Shown: piece after piece, positions 44,901-56,459 of the stretch
Position numbering within the stretch: position 1 is the first letter of the stretch
Layout: each line of letters opens with the position of its first letter
From: Calocera cornea HHB12733
Taxonomy: Eukaryota > Basidiomycota > Dacrymycetes > Dacrymycetales > Dacrymycetaceae
Direction: 5' to 3'
DNA length: 64,000 nucleotides
Assembly: GCA_001632435.1 (NCBI GenBank)
Contig: KV424044.1
Location: 1 to 64,000, forward strand
Made by a program: the position numbers and the translations under genes
Notes under the pieces: model-generated
What the model saw: only the letters and a program-made list of their open reading frames with translations
Databases searched by the model: none
What the model was told of the DNA's origin: nothing

Positions 44901-47900
44901 TGCCCTTGATGGAAGCACCCTTCGTGGCATTCATATGACTGCGCTAGTCCGGGAGAAGGGAGAAGGCAAGAAGACGACAGCATTCAAGGAGAAAGTTCTA
45001 TACTTCCTGTCCTCTCATATTGTCGCCTGGCGGAGCGCCTACGGAAGGGCTGCTCTGCTTCTATCTCTTCTGGACGTCCACTCAGCTATCAAGCTGGAAC
45101 TGCTTCTCCCCCTGTTGCGACAAACTGTGGCAGGCAGTCATGAGCAGCAGCAGGGACACGTGCCCACTGCGCGGCCGCTTTCTCCAAATGTCGCCGCCTA
45201 CCTCGTGAAGATATTCGATGATACGGCGGTTTCCTCACTGGATGACCCTGCGAATGACAGCTTCCACGTTCTTAAAACCTGCATAACTGTGCCGCTAGAA
45301 AATGGCAAGTCCGCAGTACGCTCAGTGTTCTGTTTTCTAACACATTCCTAGCCTTGGGACAAGCCGTGTATGGGGGTGTTCTCGATGTTCTGAGATCCGA
45401 CGTGCCTCAAGGCCTGAACCGGGATCGATTGCTGGAGCTGTTCCAACTTTGTTTGGATACGGTGGCTTCTACAGAACAAGTGAGTTGTGAAGTGTGCGCG
45501 ACGACCGATGGCTAATTTTGGCGAAGGCGCATACTCTTCTCAAGCAGGCGATGTCCGATACGATGAATGACACCTCTGTTATTACAGACCTGATCAAAGC
45601 CGTTAGACCGGCGGATGAGACATCTGAGCCTTCAGCCAAGCGTGCTAAAAAGGATGATTCGTGAGTTAGGAAGTGTAAGTGAAGGAAGCACTCTTTGATT
45701 TACTTATCTTCAGATCGTCCGATGCCTCGTCTGTCAGTATCAGGCGGCTCTCCCTGCTTGTCGAGATCGTGTCGACAAAGACACTGCCCGGCGATATCGG
45801 TCTTATCTCTGTCTTGTTGGAGACATTGGGCTTGCTCAGCAATTCATCTGCCTTCTCCAATGTGGATGTGGACTACACCCAGCAGCTGATGCTGTTGGCC
45901 ATCATGAATAACGCCTCCGCCTTGAACGTGCGTGTATCTGTTCCGCAGGGTGTTGATTTAGACTTATTGTCAAGGCAGATCGAGACACCGCGTTCTTCCA
46001 ATGCCCTCAGAATTGACATCATCGTCGACCTGATTCGCTGTGAGCACATTTGTTCAGTTATTTCGGTCCACTCCACTGAGACGGCTTCTCCTTTAGCAAC
46101 AGCCAATCCTCAGACATCTCGTCAAGCGCTCTTGACCGTGGGTAGCCTAGCCAGGCTGTCGAACGAATCGGTTCTGCATAATATCATGCCCATATTCATG
46201 TTCATGGGCTCTACCGTGTTCCAAAATGACGATGCTTACAGCTTCAGCGTAATCTCGAAGGCAAGTCATATTACTCGGTTACAGCTGTCCCGCTCACACG
46301 ACTGTTCCTTGCAGACCATTGACAGCATTGTGCCGGTTATGGCGAACTCATTGAGGCAGCAGGAGACCACGAAGTTTGATCTGTATCTGCGTGCGTGTAT
46401 CTCCTGCTACATAATGCTAGTCAATACTGACGGATTTCGACAGGCTCCCGCGATTTCCTTCGAGTGTTCACGGACGCCTCGACGCACATCCCACGTCATC
46501 GTCGGTCAAAGTTCTTCATTCATCTTGTGAATGTCTTGGGACCTCAGGAGTTCTTGGCGCCCCTCTGCATGTTGCTGGTCGATAACGTTGCGTTCCGTGT
46601 CGTAAAGCAGAAGGCTATCGACCTGCCTACCTCCTTCTCCATCCCACTGGCTTGCTTGCAGAAGCGGCCCATCTCAGAAAGACTCTCAGTGAGTCATGTG
46701 GCTAACAGTATTAGCCTGGATCTGACACTCCTCGTAGGTTCTCCTTGAGGTGCTGGAAGAATGTCAACGCCTCTGCAAGAGACTGGCAGACGCCAACCAT
46801 GTTGAACCGTTGACGTTCCTTGACATGTCCAAGTAAGTCATATCGTATCTCCGAGCTTCGGCGTCACAAGCTGAACGCGTTCTCCAGGTCATTCGACGCG
46901 CATGAGCGCGTGCCCAGACCTGAAGTGATCATCACCCGACAAATACAAGCCCTGTTGCTCTTCGTCAGTACATCGATCGAGTTGCTACGGGTACCTCAAG
47001 GCACAGAAGACACCGACCTAGATGGACCTATGCAGCGATTCGTTTCGCAGCTCTTGGAGCTCACCGTGGATACGACCGAGGGGAAGCGCGACAAGGCCAT
47101 CTCGACCGCGGCGTTTGCGGCGTTGGACAAGGCGATGAATGTCGTGTCTGTGCCCACTTTCGCACATGCTGTTCTGAGCATGCTGGCCACAGAGGACCAA
47201 GTGGTAAGCTTGTCCTCCTCTACCTAGGAACGGGGTATTGAATTGTGATAACAGCTACAGTCTGCCGCCCTCTTGCTTCTCGGACGACTCAACAGCGTGA
47301 CCGCCCGGGCGCGCAGGAGTATTGCCCCGACAATGGGCAGCATCACCGCTCGTGTGGTCATCCTCGTCAAGCAGGCCGAGAAAGATGCCGCTTCCGTACA
47401 GGCCTTGCAAGCGCTGGAGCTCATAGCTCGCACCGCCATGGCGGGCGAAGATAATGCGCTGGCTCAGGCGATGGGGCCTGTCATCCAGTTTGCGGGCGAG
47501 AAGCCTGGGCAGCAGCAGCTTCTGGTCCTGAACATCCTCGATATCGTCTTGTGAGCTACTCCGTCAGTCCAATTTAATGCGCATATACTGACGTCCTGCG
47601 CAGGGGCAAACTCGGAACGCTCCTCATTCCAAACCTGTTGGCGACGATCGAGCTCTGCGGGTCGATCATCTCCACGTCCAACGACGCAGACCTGCGGACC
47701 AAAGCGTTCGGTGTCCTGTCCGGGGTTCTCAAAGCGCTGCCCAACTTCATCGGCTCCTACCTCACACGGATTTTGGACATCGCACTCGATGTGTCGCGTA
47801 TACTTCCGGACGACGTCGAGGCTGCGCGGCAGGGCGTCCTGCGCTCCACGGCGAAGCACATCAGTGGCAAGACGGTCCTCCCCGCGCTGGAGAAGGCGTG

Positions 47901-48914
47901 GCGGCAGCGCGAGACGGGCAGGGCGCCGTCGCTCAAGTTCCTCTCGCTGTACCTCGACCTACTCCAGCGCTCCCTCCGCGCAGCCGAGCGGGCCGAAGTG
48001 GTATCCGAGCTCCGCACGCTGTTCAAGCTCTTCCTGGACATCTTCGACGTCCGTGCGACGTATTTCGGCGCCGAGGCGTCCTCGGAGTTCGCGGCCACGG
48101 AGAGCACGGCGATCGGGGCGTTCCTGCAGGTTGTGTCCAAGCTCAACGAGAGCGCGTTCAAGCCCCTGTTCCGGAGGCTTTACGATTGGCACTTGGAGGG
48201 TGCCAACGTCGCGAGGGGTGTCACGTTCTACCGCCTGCTCGGCGCGCTGCTGGACCAGCTCAAGGCGATCATCACGCCTTATATGGCAATCCTGTTCGAC
48301 CGTACGATTGAGCTGCTCAGGGAGTACGTGAATGCCAAGGCGGACAGTGGAGAGCTGTGGACCGAAGTCCTCGACGTGCTCAGGAAGTCGTTCGAGTACG
48401 ATGAAGGAGGTTCGCAACTTTTATGACGTGTCGATGTGTGCATACTGACAACGTACCAGCATTCTGGCGGGACAACACGAGGATGAGGATGATGACGCCT
48501 CTGGTGGACCAGATTGATGTCTGCCCGCGCATTGTGGCGTCCTCCGACGCCCCGATCAAGCCCGCCGATGCGCTCTCGTCCTGCCTGTCCAGCTTGTCCA
48601 AGGCCTCGAGCGACGACGGGGCCAAGGCGCTCAACCTGGCCATCTGGATGAAGGCGCGCTCGGACAGCGTCGAGACCAAGCTGTGTATGCTCGCGTGCGC
48701 ACAGGGCGTGTGGAAGCGCGACGGGGAGCGGCTGGCGGGCGCGGGGTACGCCGCGGAGACCGTGGCGTTCTTGGTGGAGTGCTTGGAGGACGAGAGCGAG
48801 GCGGTGGAGAACGAGGGGCGGGCGTTCCAGCGGCTGCTCACCAAGCTCGTGGGGCCGCTCGACGCGCTGATCGACTACTGTACCGGCACGAGTACTTGCT
48901 TTTGTAACGTGTAA
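41904..48914 (+). CDS. UTP10: U3 snoRNP / small-subunit processome protein Utp10 (HEATR1)
   Basis: t-UTP component of the 90S pre-ribosome needed for 18S rRNA processing and Pol I transcription; nucleolar HEAT-repeat solenoid. Fifteen exons: 41904-43890, 43944-44164, 44217-44354, 44407-45304, 45352-45479, 45527-45660, 45714-46039, 46097-46260, 46315-46390, 46444-46688, 46738-46832, 46888-47203, 47255-47550, 47604-48409, 48460-48914; 2094 aa, between yeast (1769) and human (2144). N-terminal signature: FIEASSRVLEWLVRHFRI, ACFLPYHDSPLFVRIL. Middle: VISKTIDSIVPVMANSL, RDFLRVFTDASTHIPRHRR. C-terminal BP28CT region: FIGSYLTRILDIALDVSRI and FWRDNTRMRMMTPLVDQI. Two introns, at 45305 and 46261, start with GC. 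The last codons lie in an inverted repeat. Confidence 0.93.
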
Positions 48915-49336
48915 CACAGCGATTGTTTGGAAGTAAAAGTAGAAATTGTAACAGGTAACGGAGTGGTGCAAGTAAGTGATCTGGCTAGGGTTCCTCTGCT
49001 GCAGCATGTACGAAGTCCAGACCTCCACTCTCCGCCTCTGTTGCCGCGCTTCTTCCCCTCTCCTGTAGGCCTCCCTTTCTTCTCTGTCCTCAGCAGCCTG
49101 CTCATTTGCTTGCTTTTGATATTCTTCAGGTGATATTTTGTTAAAATATGATAACATCGAGCAAGAAACCATCCAGCCCAAGGCCTCCCCCCCCTTGGGC
49201 TGGATGGCAGACGACGACGACGAGCGCGACAACTGCATCTCGTAATATGTAACAGGCGCGCGCGCGCATCGTAATTTGCCTCCGCCCCGGACCCTAATCC
49301 GGAGACAAATCGCAAGTACTCGTGCCGGTACAGTAG
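48875..49336. repeat. 25-bp perfect inverted repeat around the UTP10 3' end
   Basis: 48875-48899 and 49312-49336 are exact reverse complements (core CTACTGTACCGGCACGAGTA). The left arm encodes the last Utp10 residues (tail CTGTSTCFCNV), so the C-terminal tail sequence is repeated antisense 412 bp downstream. No target-site duplication seen outside. Confidence 0.85.
49169..49207. other. Perfect 15-bp hairpin with C-rich loop
   Basis: CCATCCAGCCCAAGG (49169-49183), a 9-nt C/T loop, then the exact complement CCTTGGGCTGGATGG (49193-49207). It is 255 bp after the UTP10 stop. The very stable stem could be a 3' UTR structure, small-RNA precursor or fold-back remnant. Confidence 0.8.
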
Positions 49337-49576
49337 ACCGCATTTGGACAAGCTAGCTAGTTGCCCAGAATGGCGAATCATCCCCCCCCCCGTGTGCGTT
49401 CTCGGGGCGGTGCTGTGAGACATCGGGGGTTTTAACCTCGCCAGAACCCCCGCAAAAGCATAGGATCCGCAGCGAGCACGATGGCAGAGGGTGGCAGGCA
49501 GGGCCCGGCGCTGGGGGAAGCGGCATGAGCGCCATGCATGTGATAGATTACTGGTCAGGAGAAGCGAGCGAAGCGC

Positions 49577-49634
49577 GGTTGGGGATGGGGGTGGGTTTTA
49601 AGGTTAGGGTTGGGGACGCCTTAGGGTTAGGGTG
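49577..49634 (+). repeat. Second telomere-like patch
   Basis: GGTTGGGGATGGGGGTGGG, then TTTTAAGGTTAGGGTTGGGG, then TTAGGGTTAGGG. The order GGTTGGGGATGGG, TTAA, GGTTAGGG is shared with the patch at 14890-14940, so the two look related rather than independently telomere-like. AT-rich sequence follows in both cases. Confidence 0.7.
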
Positions 49635-50656
49635 ATAAATATCATATAAAATAAATACAGGTAGTGAGGCACCCTTTTAGCTTCCCGGAAACTTACTGTA
49701 TTCGGTCAGGATGCAGGCTGTTTGCCTCCGACGCGCGCCTCGCTACACGCACGTAGTAGTACTGCCTACGCGGAATCTGACCTATACTCGCGTTGGAAGT
49801 CGCTTCCCTGTGCATACCGTGAGTCGTGACGGGAGGACAGAGTAACGGTGACGGGGGGGTGACGCACAACACCCACCGCCCACTGCCTGACCCGGGGGAG
49901 TCTGTTGGGCTCGGGCCCGGGCTCGCTCGCCGCGCAACTGGTCGCCATGGCGGGGGTGATGGGCTGCCGACGCGCCCTCTGTCCTCCGCCACTCGCCACG
50001 CCGCCTCCCGCGCGCCCGTTCAAGCAAGCTCGAGGCCGGTGTCGCGCTAGTCTTCGCGCACCTTCCCGCCCGGGACGGTGCTGGTGCGATTGGGCTCGCC
50101 GGCTGATCGGCGCCTTCTCCCCCTGGCTCGAGGAGGGATGACTTGATCTGCTTGTCGTCCGATCGCCCTCCCGCTCGCTCGGGCGCGCTTTGCTTTGCTT
50201 TGCTGATCTCCCTCGTTGCCACCCGCGCCCACCCGTCCGTCCCCGCCACGGAGGGCCTCCTCGCCTCCCTCCCCTCGTGCGCGACCTCCTATCCCGCGCA
50301 CCCGTGTGCTTCTCGAGGCGATCCTCCCCTTCCCCTCTGTGCCGCCCACCGCCCACCGCCCACCGCCCCGCCGCCGGCTCCCCTATCGCGCCGCTTGCTG
50401 CTACCGGAGAACACCCTCCCCGGCGATCGACCCCCCCGGGGTGCACCTGCCCGACTCGGCATCTTTACGTGGCCGCCGAAGACGTCTTAAACTCCCCCAA
50501 CACGCGCCGCTCCCCCCCACGCTTCTCACCCACCCGCCATCATCATCTCCCCCTTCCCGTCCCTGCCACCCACACCACCACCACCACCACCACCACCACC
50601 TCCTCCTCCTTCTCCAACAGCAACGACCGGCGACCCCGCGACCCAGGCAGACAACA

Positions 50657-53539
50657 ATGAACCCCCCGCTCGCACTGCCCGTCTCCCCCTCCCAGTCACA
50701 GGCAAAGATCGACGAGGTCCTCAACCGCCTCCACAGGCTCGCCCTCGAGTCTGGCACACAGCAGCAGCACCAGATGTCGCCACATATGTACGGCGCGCAG
50801 ATGGGCATGGCCCAGATGCAGATGGGGGTTGGCATGGGCATGCAGCAGTACGGCCAGCAGTATGCGCAGCAGCAGGCGCAGGCACAGATGCTGCAGCAAC
50901 AGCAGCAGCAGGCGCATGCCCAGCAGTACGCGCAGCGCGACACCGACAGCCTCTCCTCGCACTCCTCCCTCTCGCACTCCCACTCCCACACCTTCTCCTC
51001 CACCACCAACGCCACCACTTCCTCCTCCGCATCCTCCTCACCAGGCGCGGCGCCCACCCAGTCCCAGTCACACTCTCAGTCTCAGTCTCAGTCTCAGTCT
51101 CAGGCGTACACTCACTCCCCGCCTTCGCATCTCCAGCAGCCGTACCAGCTTCCCCAGCCTCAACAGCAGCAGCAGCAACAGCAACCGCAATTCACGCCCT
51201 TCACCCCCTCGTTCCTCCCCCCGCAGCATCAACCCCAGCAGCAGCAACAAAACCCAAACCTAGCCAACGTCGCCTCCCTCTACCGGCTCGGCGTGCCCTC
51301 CCGCCTGCAGCTGCAGAGCAGCGGGCAGTACCCCGGCCAGGGTCAGGGCCAGGGGTCGGGGCAGGGGCCGATGACCCCTCCGCTGAGTGCGGGCGCGGCG
51401 AGCTTGGATATGGGGATGCAGTCGCCGCCAGTGGGCGGGATGGGCATGGGCGGGATGAGCATGAGCATGGGCGGCAGCGGGGCCATGGGGATGGGCCTGG
51501 CCAGCCCGACGGGTCCGCCCGGGAAGGCGTACTCGTACAGACCGGGGGACTGGATATGTGTCTCCCCCGCGTGTAGCTATCCGAACTTTGGGTGCGTCGC
51601 CCTTTCCCTTGGGCACTTCATGTGCTGCTTCTTCTCATCCCCTCTCATCTCATCTAATGCCGGTGCTGATCGTTGCTGTTTTGTGACGCCGTGCGTTGTT
51701 AGGAGGAACGAGTACTGCAACGCGTGCCGCTGCCCGCGCCCCACCTCCGGAACAGGTATGGGGGGTATGCCGCGTGCGACGCCCGCCCCTGCGCCCCAGC
51801 TGGGAGGAGCGGGGTCGTTCTACGCGAGCCCGGAGATGGCCCAGGCGGGAGGGCCCAGGTTCGGGCAGGCCCAGGCGCCGAGGCTGCAAGGGCTCGGCGT
51901 GGGCGGGGGCGGGGGCGTGTATGGCTCGCCCGGTGCTGGGGGTGCGGGGGCTGTAGGGCTCGGTGTGGGCGTGCAAGGAGGAGGGCAGATAGGGTTGCCC
52001 GGTCTCGCAGCAGGTGCGGGCGCGAGCCTCCAGAGCCCTGGAGGAGTGCCGGGCCTGGTTATGCCCGGTGCCAGTGCCGGTGTAGGCGTAGGAGGAACCG
52101 GAACGGAGAGCGCAAGGAGCGCCATGATTGTCACCCCCTCCGGGCGGGCGTTCGCGAGCGCCGGGTCGAGGAAGAACGTCTCTGGCGACGACGGGAACCC
52201 GGTGGTCCTGTTTTGGCCTGACAAGTGCGTTCCCCTTCCTCCCTCTTCCTCCTTTTGCTCCTGCTCCCACTCCTCGTCCACCTCCCCGCCCTTCTTCCCT
52301 CCCTCCTCTTGTTGAAGTTTGGAGAACGGTGTACTGATATGTTGTGCAGTGAGCCGATCCCCGATCCCGGCCAGGTTCGGCCGAACATGCTAGGGCTGTC
52401 CCAGCCGCCGATCCTGAACACCGGAAACAAGGGCCCGATCGAGCACCAGCCGGGCGACTGGTACTGCCAGAAGTGCGAGCATCTTGTGCGTCCCCTCTGC
52501 TGCCGTACTGCCGCAATGACGTGTTTTACTGACGCAATTTCGGTTTGGTTCGGTTCGGCGTGGGTAGAACTGGCGCCGCCGCAAGGTCTGCCAGAACTGC
52601 TACCGCTTCGCGGAGGGCAACGAGGACGACACGACGCTCGCGCGCCAGGCAGAGTGCATCTCCGTACTCATCGCCCAGCTCGTGGCGGCCAAGAAGGCGC
52701 AGGAGGCCGGCGTGATGCTCAATCTGGGGAACATGATGGGCGTGCCTAGCCCCGGCGCGGGCTCGGTGTCGGACGGGCAGATCACCCCCGGCGTGAAGGG
52801 CCAGGAGGGGATGATGTTCGCCCCGCCGCCGGCTCAGGTGCAGGTGTACGACCGCCAGCCCGCGCAGCGCGCCATGCCGCTGCAGATGTCCGCCAGCTCG
52901 CTCTACACCCCTCCCGCGCTCGCCGCCGCACAGGCGTACGAGCCCTCCTACGGCTCCTCCGCCTCGCCCATGCTCCCCTCCGTCCTGCAGAGCAAGGCGC
53001 TCGCCTCGCTCCCCTCCCTCACCGCTGGCCCGATCTCCCCAAACCCGCTGCGCATCAACTCCAACCCCAACCCCAGCCCCAACCAGCAAGGTCACAACGG
53101 CCCCGCCTCCCCGCTCGCGCCGATCAATACCTCCCCCACCGCCCTCCGCGCCGCCGTAGCAAGGCGCGTCAGCCCGCCTGCGACGCCGCTCGACCCGCCC
53201 AAGTCGGCCCGCACCAACATCTGGGGCCCGGCATCGGGTGGCGCAGCGTCCGCATCGCCCCCCAGCAGGTGGCCGGACTTTGCGGGAGGAAAGAGGCTCA
53301 CCCCGCCCCAAGGGCCCGGCACGCCCAGCCCGAGGGGCAGCGTCGCTGAGAGCGGGAGCGCGGAGAGCGCAAGAGGCAGCTTCTCCGAGGGCTCAGCCAG
53401 CCTCGGCGGGATGGCCTTCACCCCCTGCTCTGCGCCGGGCGCCAGCGCTGGCCCGGTCGGCGGGCCGAGTGCTACGACCTCGAGCGTGCCAGCATCCAAA
53501 AGCACCCACCCGCGGCTCGCGGGTCTGCACAGAGCATGA
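50657..53539 (+). CDS. RNA-binding protein with two RanBP2-type zinc fingers
   Basis: Exons 50657-51591, 51703-52224, 52350-52485 and 52568-53539 give 854 aa. N-terminal 290 residues: Gln/Met/Ser-rich low complexity, including poly-Q and a five-unit SQ repeat. Finger 1 (about 297-325): GDWICVSPACSYPNFGRNEYCNACRC, with the Cys pairs split by intron 1. Gly-rich linker, then a conserved-looking VVLFWPDNEPIPDPGQVRP. Finger 2 (521-545): GDWYCQKCEHLNWRRRKVCQNC, a near-perfect W-x-C-x2-C-x3-N-x6-C-x2-C finger, split by intron 3. Such fingers bind single-stranded GGU-containing RNA. Two fingers recall yeast Nrp1, but no RRM is seen. Prion-like N-terminus suggests condensate behaviour (inference). ATG chosen at MNPPLALPVSPSQ, after the CA-rich leader. 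Confidence 0.85.
51060..51103. repeat. CAGTCT hexamer repeat in coding sequence
   Basis: About six CAGTCT/CAGTCC units coding for alternating Ser-Gln in the low-complexity N-terminus of the zinc-finger protein; length polymorphism would be in frame. Confidence 0.8.
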
Positions 53540-55381
53540 GGACTGATAGAGTGCTGCGGATGAACGAGGAGGGAGGCAGGAGGCAGGAGGCGCGGGAGGG
53601 AGGAGAACAGGAGACACAGCGGCCTGCCGGTACCCGGTATCGTATCTCGTATCTCGTCGGAGGTCGACGGTCCTTGTCTGTCGTGTTGGGTCACCACGGC
53701 TGGACGGAGTACAGGACCCCCTTTTCATTTTCTGGCCTTCCCCTTTTATACATTCCTTATTCCAGCGTCCCTTTTCTCTTCTTTGCACGTTGGATGAACC
53801 ACCTTTAATCTTTGACGTTTTCCCATCTTACTTTCCATCTTCCTGATCTCATCATCACCCAGCACCCGCTCAGGCACCCAAAATCACCCCTCTTGCACAC
53901 AAGCTTGTATTCCTTACACGCGCTTCGGGCGGTGCTTCTCCCCCTCCATGACTCTCACCAATACCGTACAGGTCCTTTCGTATCACCCGGCTTTCTTTCA
54001 GGTCCATAGATTGGCTCAATATGTGTTAGGCGCCTTTCTCGGCTGTATGATGTCTGTCTCTCGCACACCCTTCCCAGAACAGTACTAGTGACGATGAATA
54101 TACAGCATGTTATGTGTTGTCTGCGTGCCGAGCGCTGGAGGTGGCGGCCATGACGCTCCAACGTGCCGGTGGTCAGGATGGCAATCCCTCGTAAGGCAGG
54201 GCGTGCCGATCCAGCCGCCGACCAATAATAGCTGAGTCGGGCTGGTCAACTGGCTCAGACAGAACTGCACTAGTCAGGTGTCGCTCTATTATTATCAAGA
54301 CATCCAGCAAGACTTCCTCTTACGCTCGAATAGTAGTGTGACCAGCAGGGGGCATGCAGCTCCAAATGCCGGTCTGGTCGGGGATCAGTGGAATGCCCGC
54401 GCTTCCGCTCGGGTTATCATCGATGGCGTGAGTGGGGCGCGCTTATCCACATATGGAATAGGGGTTGGGCACTGCTTTCGGCCGCCATTCCCCCAGTACA
54501 ACGTGATCAATGACTCAATGTATGCATACCGGACGCCGTGGGCGGGTTAGGAGGCGATAACCGGCTGATGATGCTGCGATACTGACATGATGACCGGGCG
54601 CAGAGAAGGCTTGGCGGGCGCTTGCAGGGGCGCAGCAATGAACCCTGACAGGGCGGGGAGAAGTTGGAATGGCTTGGCGTGCCGCTGCCGCCGGGGCGCG
54701 GGGGTTCCGGAAGCAAGCCTCGAAGCCTGACGTCCTTCTGTTCTTTCTCAGCCCTCTTCAGCCCCGCCAGGAAGATTGTTGTATGGGCGGGCACGCAGCT
54801 CGGCGCGCCGGCACACAGCCCAATGACGAACACGTGCCATGCACATGACGCCGCGTGCGCATGGCCGGCTGACGCCCCGTCATCCCTCCATGCACGGGAA
54901 GCGCGCGGCGGTGCAGCCTCCCGCGCTTGCCATCTTTGTCCTGAGCTAATTCCTCATCGGGAAGCACTGTGGGCGATACATCCAGAGAAGCGCACACGCA
55001 GCCCTGTCTCCTCCTCTTCCACCCTCCTCCTTTCCCCGCCCGGCCCCGGCAAGCCCTGACTACGACGGGGGCAAGCCGTGTCTTACGGATCAACCCGCCC
55101 TCCCTCGTGGGCAGGTGCGCGCCTGCTCTTGTCTGGAATTCAGTGGAGCGGAGCGGAAGAGAGCAGGTACGGCAGGCAGGGTTCCTGCGCTCGTCGCCTG
55201 CTGCTCGGCTCGGCGGTACTTTACGCCCTTCCCATCCAGGTGGATGGCGCGCCGGGGAGGCCGGCGTCTGCGTATAAATGCCCGGTGAACCTTCGCCTGC
55301 GAGAATGCCCTTGGCCATCCGGATCCCCCGGTCTTTCACATACCAGCCAACAAGCAAGTAAACAACAACAAACATTCAATA
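53540..55381. other. Intergenic region before chitin deacetylase
   Basis: Finger-gene 3' UTR (GGAGGCA repeats about 53573-53590), then about 1.3 kb with only short frames and no domain, then the chitin deacetylase promoter. No mobile element boundary found. Confidence 0.5.
55273..55278 (+). promoter_or_regulatory. TATA box of the chitin deacetylase gene
   Basis: TATAAA 104 bp upstream of the ATG at 55382. Most other genes in the window lack a clear TATA box, which fits an inducible, highly expressed secreted-enzyme gene. Confidence 0.6.
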
Positions 55382-56459
55382 ATGCGTGCCTCCGCCGTCC
55401 TACTCCTTTGCGCCGCGCTGGCTAGCGCGAACCCCATTGCGCTCAAGGGCAAACGGCTGAACCTCGGCAAGGGGACGACGATCCCGCTCGCGAAGCGCGG
55501 CGACCTCCCGGACAAACGGGGCGAGGCGACGCTGTACAGCTCGTGCGTGGTGGACAACATGGTCGCGCTGACGTTCGACGACGGGCCGTACATCTACGAG
55601 CAGGACATTGTCAACACGCTCAACGACGCGGGCATCAAGGGCACTTTCTTCGTCAACGGCAACAACTGGGACTGCATCTACGACCAGGCCAGCAGCCTGC
55701 AGAACGCCTACTGGGGCGGGCACCAGATCGGCAGCCATACGTGGGACCACCCAGACCTCACCACGCTCAGCTGGGACGATGTGCGCCTTTTTCGTTGTTC
55801 GGGAGGGGCAGGGCCGTGCTGACCGGAGCCGAACAGATCGACAGCGAGTTCACCCGGGTTGAGCGTACGTCCTAGCCGTGTTTGGCTGTTCCTGAGATAG
55901 GCCGCTGACGATCGGGCAGAGGCGATCCAGAAGATCATCGGCGCACAGCCCGCTTTCTTCCGCCCCGTACGTCCTTTCGTAGCCTGATCGCTGGGTACAT
56001 GCTGACTCGGCCCGGCAGCCCTACGGCTCGTACAACGACGACGTGCTGCAGATCGCCGCCAACCACGGCATGACGGGTGCGCGTCTTCTTGCACCTTCCC
56101 ACTTCTTCCAACTGACTCAAGCGGCGTAGTCGTCACATGGGACCTGGACACGGGCGACAGCATGGGCGAGCCCGTGTGGTACTCTGAGCAGCAGTACGAC
56201 AACGCCGTCTCGTGGCACCCTGACAACGTGCTCGCGCTGAACCACGAGACGTACGACACGACGGCGTACCAGGTGCTTCCCTACGCGATCCAGAAGCTCA
56301 AGGACGCCGGGTACACGTTCGGCACCGTTGCGGACTGCGTCGGGTGGTGGCAGCCGTACCAGTGGACGAGCCAGCCCGGCTCGTGGGACGTACGTAGCTT
56401 TGGCCTCACGGATGAGCGTTTCCGCTGATCCCGGATGCTAGGACTCGTGGTACTGCTGA
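55382..56459 (+). CDS. Secreted chitin deacetylase (CE4 polysaccharide deacetylase)
   Basis: Removes N-acetyl groups from chitin in the cell wall. Six exons: 55382-55780, 55837-55864 (28 nt), 55920-55966, 56019-56076, 56130-56389 and 56442-56459 (18 nt); 269 aa. Signal peptide MRASAVLLLCAALASA, then two Lys-Arg sites (38-39, 45-46) suggesting a Kex2-cleaved propeptide. CE4 motifs: TFDDGP (64-69, catalytic base and metal Asp), SHTWDH (118-123, metal His pair), RPPYG (157-161, across an exon junction), VVTWDLDTGD, and LALNHETY with the late catalytic His. Ends GSWDDSWYC. No chitin-binding domain or GPI signal, so soluble or wall-bound. Two micro-exons make automatic models prone to error. Confidence 0.92.

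Larger units (their letters stand above)
48915..50656. other. Intergenic region UTP10 / RanBP2-type finger gene
   Basis: 1.7 kb with the inverted repeat, hairpin and telomere-like patch listed separately, a GCGCGC run near 49256-49267, and a pyrimidine-rich probable 5' UTR (about 50150-50656) with (CAC)n/(CCA)n near 50567-50598. No gene supported; a long open frame reaching back to 50216 in phase with the downstream gene is Pro/Arg low-complexity UTR. Confidence 0.5.

Noticed and set aside
49275..49740. 10-bp direct repeat TTTGCCTCCG as a target-site duplication around the second telomere-like patch
   Set aside because: No terminal inverted repeats or LTRs inside it; a 10-mer pair within 460 bp can be chance.
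50216..50656. N-terminal extension of the RanBP2-finger protein
   Set aside because: Open in phase but Pro/Arg/His low complexity from a pyrimidine-rich leader; ATG at 50657 has better context and composition.
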